Source: an uncultured Ruegeria sp.
Lineage (GTDB): Bacteria; Pseudomonadota; Alphaproteobacteria; Rhodobacterales; Rhodobacteraceae
Assembly: GCF_947497005.1 (NCBI RefSeq)
Contig: NZ_CANMFF010000002.1
Span: 406,464 to 470,463 of the forward strand
Direction: 5' to 3'
Length of the DNA: 64,000 bases
Below the pieces are notes generated by a model. The model was not told where the DNA came from and did no database searches. It saw only the letters and a list, made by a program, of their open reading frames with translations. Below, piece after piece: positions 61,710 to 64,000 of this stretch. Every line of letters begins with the position of its first letter. The first letter of the stretch is position 1. The position numbers and the translations under genes are program-made.

Positions 61710-62463
61710 CCCGCGCGCATTGTTTGACCTGACAGGCAGGGTGGCTTGTATCACCGGTGCCAGCTCGGGGCTTGGGCAGCAGGTGGCACGAACTCTTGCC
61801 GCAGCGGGCGCGCAAGTTGTTGGTGTGGCACGGCGTAGCGACGCGCTGGCGCAGATGCAGGCCGAGATCGGAAGCCGTGCAGAAACGGTGGTTGCCGATG
61901 TTGCGGATCGTGACGGGGTTGATGGGCTTGTTCAGACCATCAGTTCGAAGTTCGGCGCTCCGGACATTTTGGTTCACGCGGCAGGAATAAACACGCGTGA
62001 GGCTGCTGATGACGTAACGCCCGAAGGGTGGGATGCGACAATGGCCTTGAACCTCAGTGCGCCGTTTTTCCTCAGTCAGGCCATGGTGCCCGCGATGAAA
62101 GAAAAAGGCTGGGGGCGTGTCGTCAATTTCGCCTCGCTGCAAACGACGCGCGCCTTTCCGGGTGGAATTGCATATGGTGCGACCAAGGCCGGGATCGGGC
62201 AACTGACCCGCGCGATGGCTGAGGCCTGGTCGCCATTTGGCATCACCGCAAATGCGATCGGTCCGGGGTTTTTTCCTACCGAATTGACACAAGCAGTGTT
62301 TGAAGACCCGGACCGCTCCAAAAGAAATGCAGAGCAAACCTGCATCGGACGCAATGGACGTATGCAGGATATCGACGGGCCGATCCTGTTTTTGTGCTCA
62401 CAGGCGTCAGACTACGTCACAGGGCAGGTTCTAATGGTTGACGGAGGGTTCACAGCCAAATGA
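61702..62463 (+). CDS. hpsO: SDR-family DHPS dehydrogenase (HpsO)
   Basis: A 253-aa short-chain dehydrogenase. The nucleotide motif is TGASSGLGQQVARTL (about 17-31), the active site is S in NFASLQTT plus Y-G-A-T-K (IAYGATKAGIG), and the C-terminal substrate loop is normal. In DHPS degraders HpsO and HpsP together interconvert the two DHPS enantiomers through the 2-oxo compound so that all of it reaches HpsN. The gene order (K-L-M-N-O-P) supports this identity. It overlaps hpsN by eight bases and hpsP by four. Confidence 0.82.
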   Translation: MDDPRALFDLTGRVACITGASSGLGQQVARTLAAAGAQVVGVARRSDALAQMQAEIGSRAETVVADVADRDGVDGLVQTISSKFGAPDILVHAAGINTREAADDVTPEGWDATMALNLSAPFFLSQAMVPAMKEKGWGRVVNFASLQTTRAFPGGIAYGATKAGIGQLTRAMAEAWSPFGITANAIGPGFFPTELTQAVFEDPDRSKRNAEQTCIGRNGRMQDIDGPILFLCSQASDYVTGQVLMVDGGFTAK

Positions 62464-63440
62464 AAGCGCTGGTTTATCAAGGTGTGGAACAGATGGCGTT
62501 TGGCGATGTGCCAGATGCTGAACCGGGCGCTTCGGAACACCTGATCCGGGTCGAGGCGGTTGGCATTTGCGGATCGGACATGCACGCTTATCTGGGCCAC
62601 GATGCGCGGCGTCCGGCACCGCTGATCCTCGGGCACGAAGCGGCAGGTGTCATTGTTGATGGTATACGCGCTGGCGATCGTGTGACCATCAACCCGCTGG
62701 TCAGTTGCGGTCAATGTCTAGCCTGCCTGGCAGGCCGTGAAAACCTGTGCCCGGATCGGCAGATCATCTCTATGCCACCGCGAGAGGGGGCCTTCGCGCA
62801 GTACCTTTCAATGCCTGCCAGCAACCTTGTTGACGTGCCGGAAGACGTTTCGTTCGCCAAGGCTGCGCTGGCTGAACCTCTGGCCGTAAGTTGGCACACG
62901 GTCCGGCTAGGGATCGAGGCACTGCATCCTGCGATGGACCGTCGCGCCTTGGTGATTGGCGGTGGGGCCATTGGCCTTGCGGCGGCCTTGGCGTTGCGAG
63001 CAATGGGCGTCGATGACGTGACTATCGCGGAACCAAATGAGTTGCGTCGGAACTACTTGGCGAAAATCGAAAGCTTTGCGCTCGTGGATGCACCCAAAGG
63101 GTCTTACCCGTTGGTGATTGATGCTGTCGGATATGCCGCCACACGCTCAGTCGCCTCGGCCATGGCTGAGCCAGGTGGCGTGATCGCGCATGTGGGATTG
63201 GGCGAAGATACCGGAGGTCTGGACGTGCGTCGCATGACCTTGCAGGAAATAACGTTCATCGGAACCTATACCTACACCGCACAGGACTTTCGCGAGACAG
63301 CCGAAGCGATTTTTGACGGACGTCTCGGAGAGCTGAATTGGGTGGAAGAGCGGACGCTGGCCAGCGGTGCACAGGCGTTTCGCGATATTCGCGCTGGTGC
63401 AGTGGCCGCACCGAAGATTATCCTAACACCCTGGGGATAG
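62460..63440 (+). CDS. hpsP: Zinc-dependent alcohol dehydrogenase (HpsP)
   Basis: A 326-aa medium-chain dehydrogenase. Catalytic zinc residues are C in GICGSDMHAY and the GHE motif (LILGHEAAG). The structural zinc lobe is NPLVSCGQCLACLAGRENLC with four cysteines. The nucleotide fold is ALVIGGGAIGLAAALAL. It is the second dehydrogenase of the enantiomer-interconverting pair in DHPS catabolism. Somewhat shorter than typical members at the C-terminus. Confidence 0.82.
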   Translation: MKALVYQGVEQMAFGDVPDAEPGASEHLIRVEAVGICGSDMHAYLGHDARRPAPLILGHEAAGVIVDGIRAGDRVTINPLVSCGQCLACLAGRENLCPDRQIISMPPREGAFAQYLSMPASNLVDVPEDVSFAKAALAEPLAVSWHTVRLGIEALHPAMDRRALVIGGGAIGLAAALALRAMGVDDVTIAEPNELRRNYLAKIESFALVDAPKGSYPLVIDAVGYAATRSVASAMAEPGGVIAHVGLGEDTGGLDVRRMTLQEITFIGTYTYTAQDFRETAEAIFDGRLGELNWVEERTLASGAQAFRDIRAGAVAAPKIILTPWG

Positions 63441-63463
63441 ACCCGACAGAATTGGAGGCCTTC

Positions 63464-63874
63464 ATGTACACTAAAATATTGGTCCCGTTGGCTTTGGATC
63501 ACGGCATATCGCAACACACGCTGGAAATCGCCCGGGCTTTGTGCGGGCAGGGTGGCGAGATTATTGCCTTGCACGTCTACGAGATGCCTCAGGGATCGGT
63601 CAGCGCTTATCTGGACAAGTCCCTTGTTGCCGAAGGGTTTGAACGCGCACGCCTGCAATTGCTGCAAAAAGTCGAAGGGCTTGATGGGGTGACGTCCGAG
63701 ATTGTCAAAGGCCATACCGCGCGCTCCATCATCGACTACGCCAGCAGCAACAATGTCGACTGTATCGTAATCGGCTCGCACAAGCCGGACCTGAGCGACT
63801 ACTTCCTGGGATCGACCGCCTCGCGCGTCGTCCGCCACGCCCCCTGTGCCGTGCACGTGCACCGAAGGGCCTGA
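63464..63874 (+). CDS. Universal stress protein, TRAP-associated
   Basis: A 136-aa UspA-domain protein. The C-terminal IVIGSHKPDLSDYFLGSTAS-RVVRH region carries the ATP-binding signature and is almost the same as in the protein at 14653-15084. It follows hpsP by 23 bases with GGAGG before the ATG at 63464. A TeaD-like role on the TRAP importer is inferred. Confidence 0.86.
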   Translation: MYTKILVPLALDHGISQHTLEIARALCGQGGEIIALHVYEMPQGSVSAYLDKSLVAEGFERARLQLLQKVEGLDGVTSEIVKGHTARSIIDYASSNNVDCIVIGSHKPDLSDYFLGSTASRVVRHAPCAVHVHRRA

Positions 63875-63923
63875 ATTCCTCAATCGCGCGTCTAGCGCCC
63901 CAAACAGGACCAAAAGCTGGATC

Positions 63924-64000
63924 ATGAACATAGACAAAAAGATCACCGACGATCTGGTGGCGAACGATATCTCGTTTGTCACCACTGTCCCGTGCAAGCA
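63924..64000 (+). CDS. comD: Sulfopyruvate decarboxylase alpha subunit (start only)
   Basis: The gene is cut by the window end; only 25 codons are visible. The opening MNIDKKITDDLVANDISFVT followed by TVPCKQ resembles the N-terminus of the alpha subunit of sulfopyruvate decarboxylase (ComD, thiamine-diphosphate enzyme), where FVTTVPCKQ is characteristic. ComDE converts sulfopyruvate to sulfoacetaldehyde, which fits the sulfolactate product of HpsN. Identification from so few residues is tentative. Confidence 0.6.
   Translation, partial: MNIDKKITDDLVANDISFVTTVPCK

Noticed and set aside
1..64000. CRISPR arrays, restriction-modification, toxin-antitoxin or other defence loci
   Set aside because: No regularly spaced repeats, Cas-like, methylase or typical defence genes were seen; the XRE plus 46-aa pair is too weak evidence for a toxin-antitoxin call.

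Overview
The window is chromosomal DNA from a marine alphaproteobacterium of the Rhodobacterales (Roseobacter group; a Ruegeria/Phaeobacter-like genus is my best guess from gene content). The basis is the moderately GC-rich, densely packed genes with ATGA/TGATG overlaps, three TRAP importers, a dihydroxypropanesulfonate (DHPS) catabolic operon, citramalate synthase, a PhoX phosphatase and methyltetrahydrofolate genes typical of a split methionine synthase. No phage structural genes, rRNA operon or CRISPR array is visible.

Layout. 0.1-3.9 kb: cysS, cimA and an NDUFAF6-type protein in one operon. 3.9-10 kb: housekeeping (MFS transporter, AlkA-type glycosylase, esterase, GNAT, VOC protein, RluE, HNH nuclease, DsbB, YqaA), ending in tRNA-Leu(CAA). 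10-15 kb: TAXI-type TRAP importer with a universal stress protein. 15-19.3 kb: AttEFGH-like ABC exporter with a lipocalin-like secreted protein. 19.4-24.9 kb: potassium channel, cardiolipin synthase, HAD phosphatase, arylsulfatase and a divergent Crp-family regulator. 24.9-31 kb: MoxR/DUF58/DUF4381/vWA/BatD operon. 31-36.5 kb: AcuC-like deacetylase, AI-2E-family permease, BrkB-like membrane protein and an eight-heme cytochrome with HEAT/TPR-like C-terminus. 36.5-44 kb: RlmE, Ppx/GppA, PhoX, a one-carbon/methionine operon, PPK2 and tRNA-Gly(CCC).

44.07-55.72 kb is an integrated island of about 11.6 kb. It starts in the 3' end of tRNA-Gly and ends at an 18-bp copy of that end, beside a decayed tyrosine integrase. 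It carries an XRE regulator with a 46-aa partner, an IS91-family relic, and a catabolic cassette: DctPQM TRAP importer, hot-dog thioesterase, acetylpolyamine-amidohydrolase-like deacetylase, beta-keto acid cleavage enzyme (BKACE), class III aminotransferase, divergent LysR regulator and a nitrilase-superfamily amidohydrolase. The logic is uptake, transamination to a beta-keto acid, CoA-dependent cleavage, CoA release and deacetylation. This closely matches the biochemically described but gene-poor N6-acetyl-beta-lysine route, and is the best candidate here for an undescribed system.

55.9-64 kb is a DHPS (2,3-dihydroxypropane-1-sulfonate) operon: LacI-family regulator with two operators 21 bp apart, a small membrane protein, TRAP importer hpsKLM, dehydrogenases hpsNOP, a universal stress protein, and the start of a sulfopyruvate decarboxylase alpha subunit cut by the window end. 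Together these give sulfonate uptake, oxidation to sulfolactate, and the first gene of the next segment.
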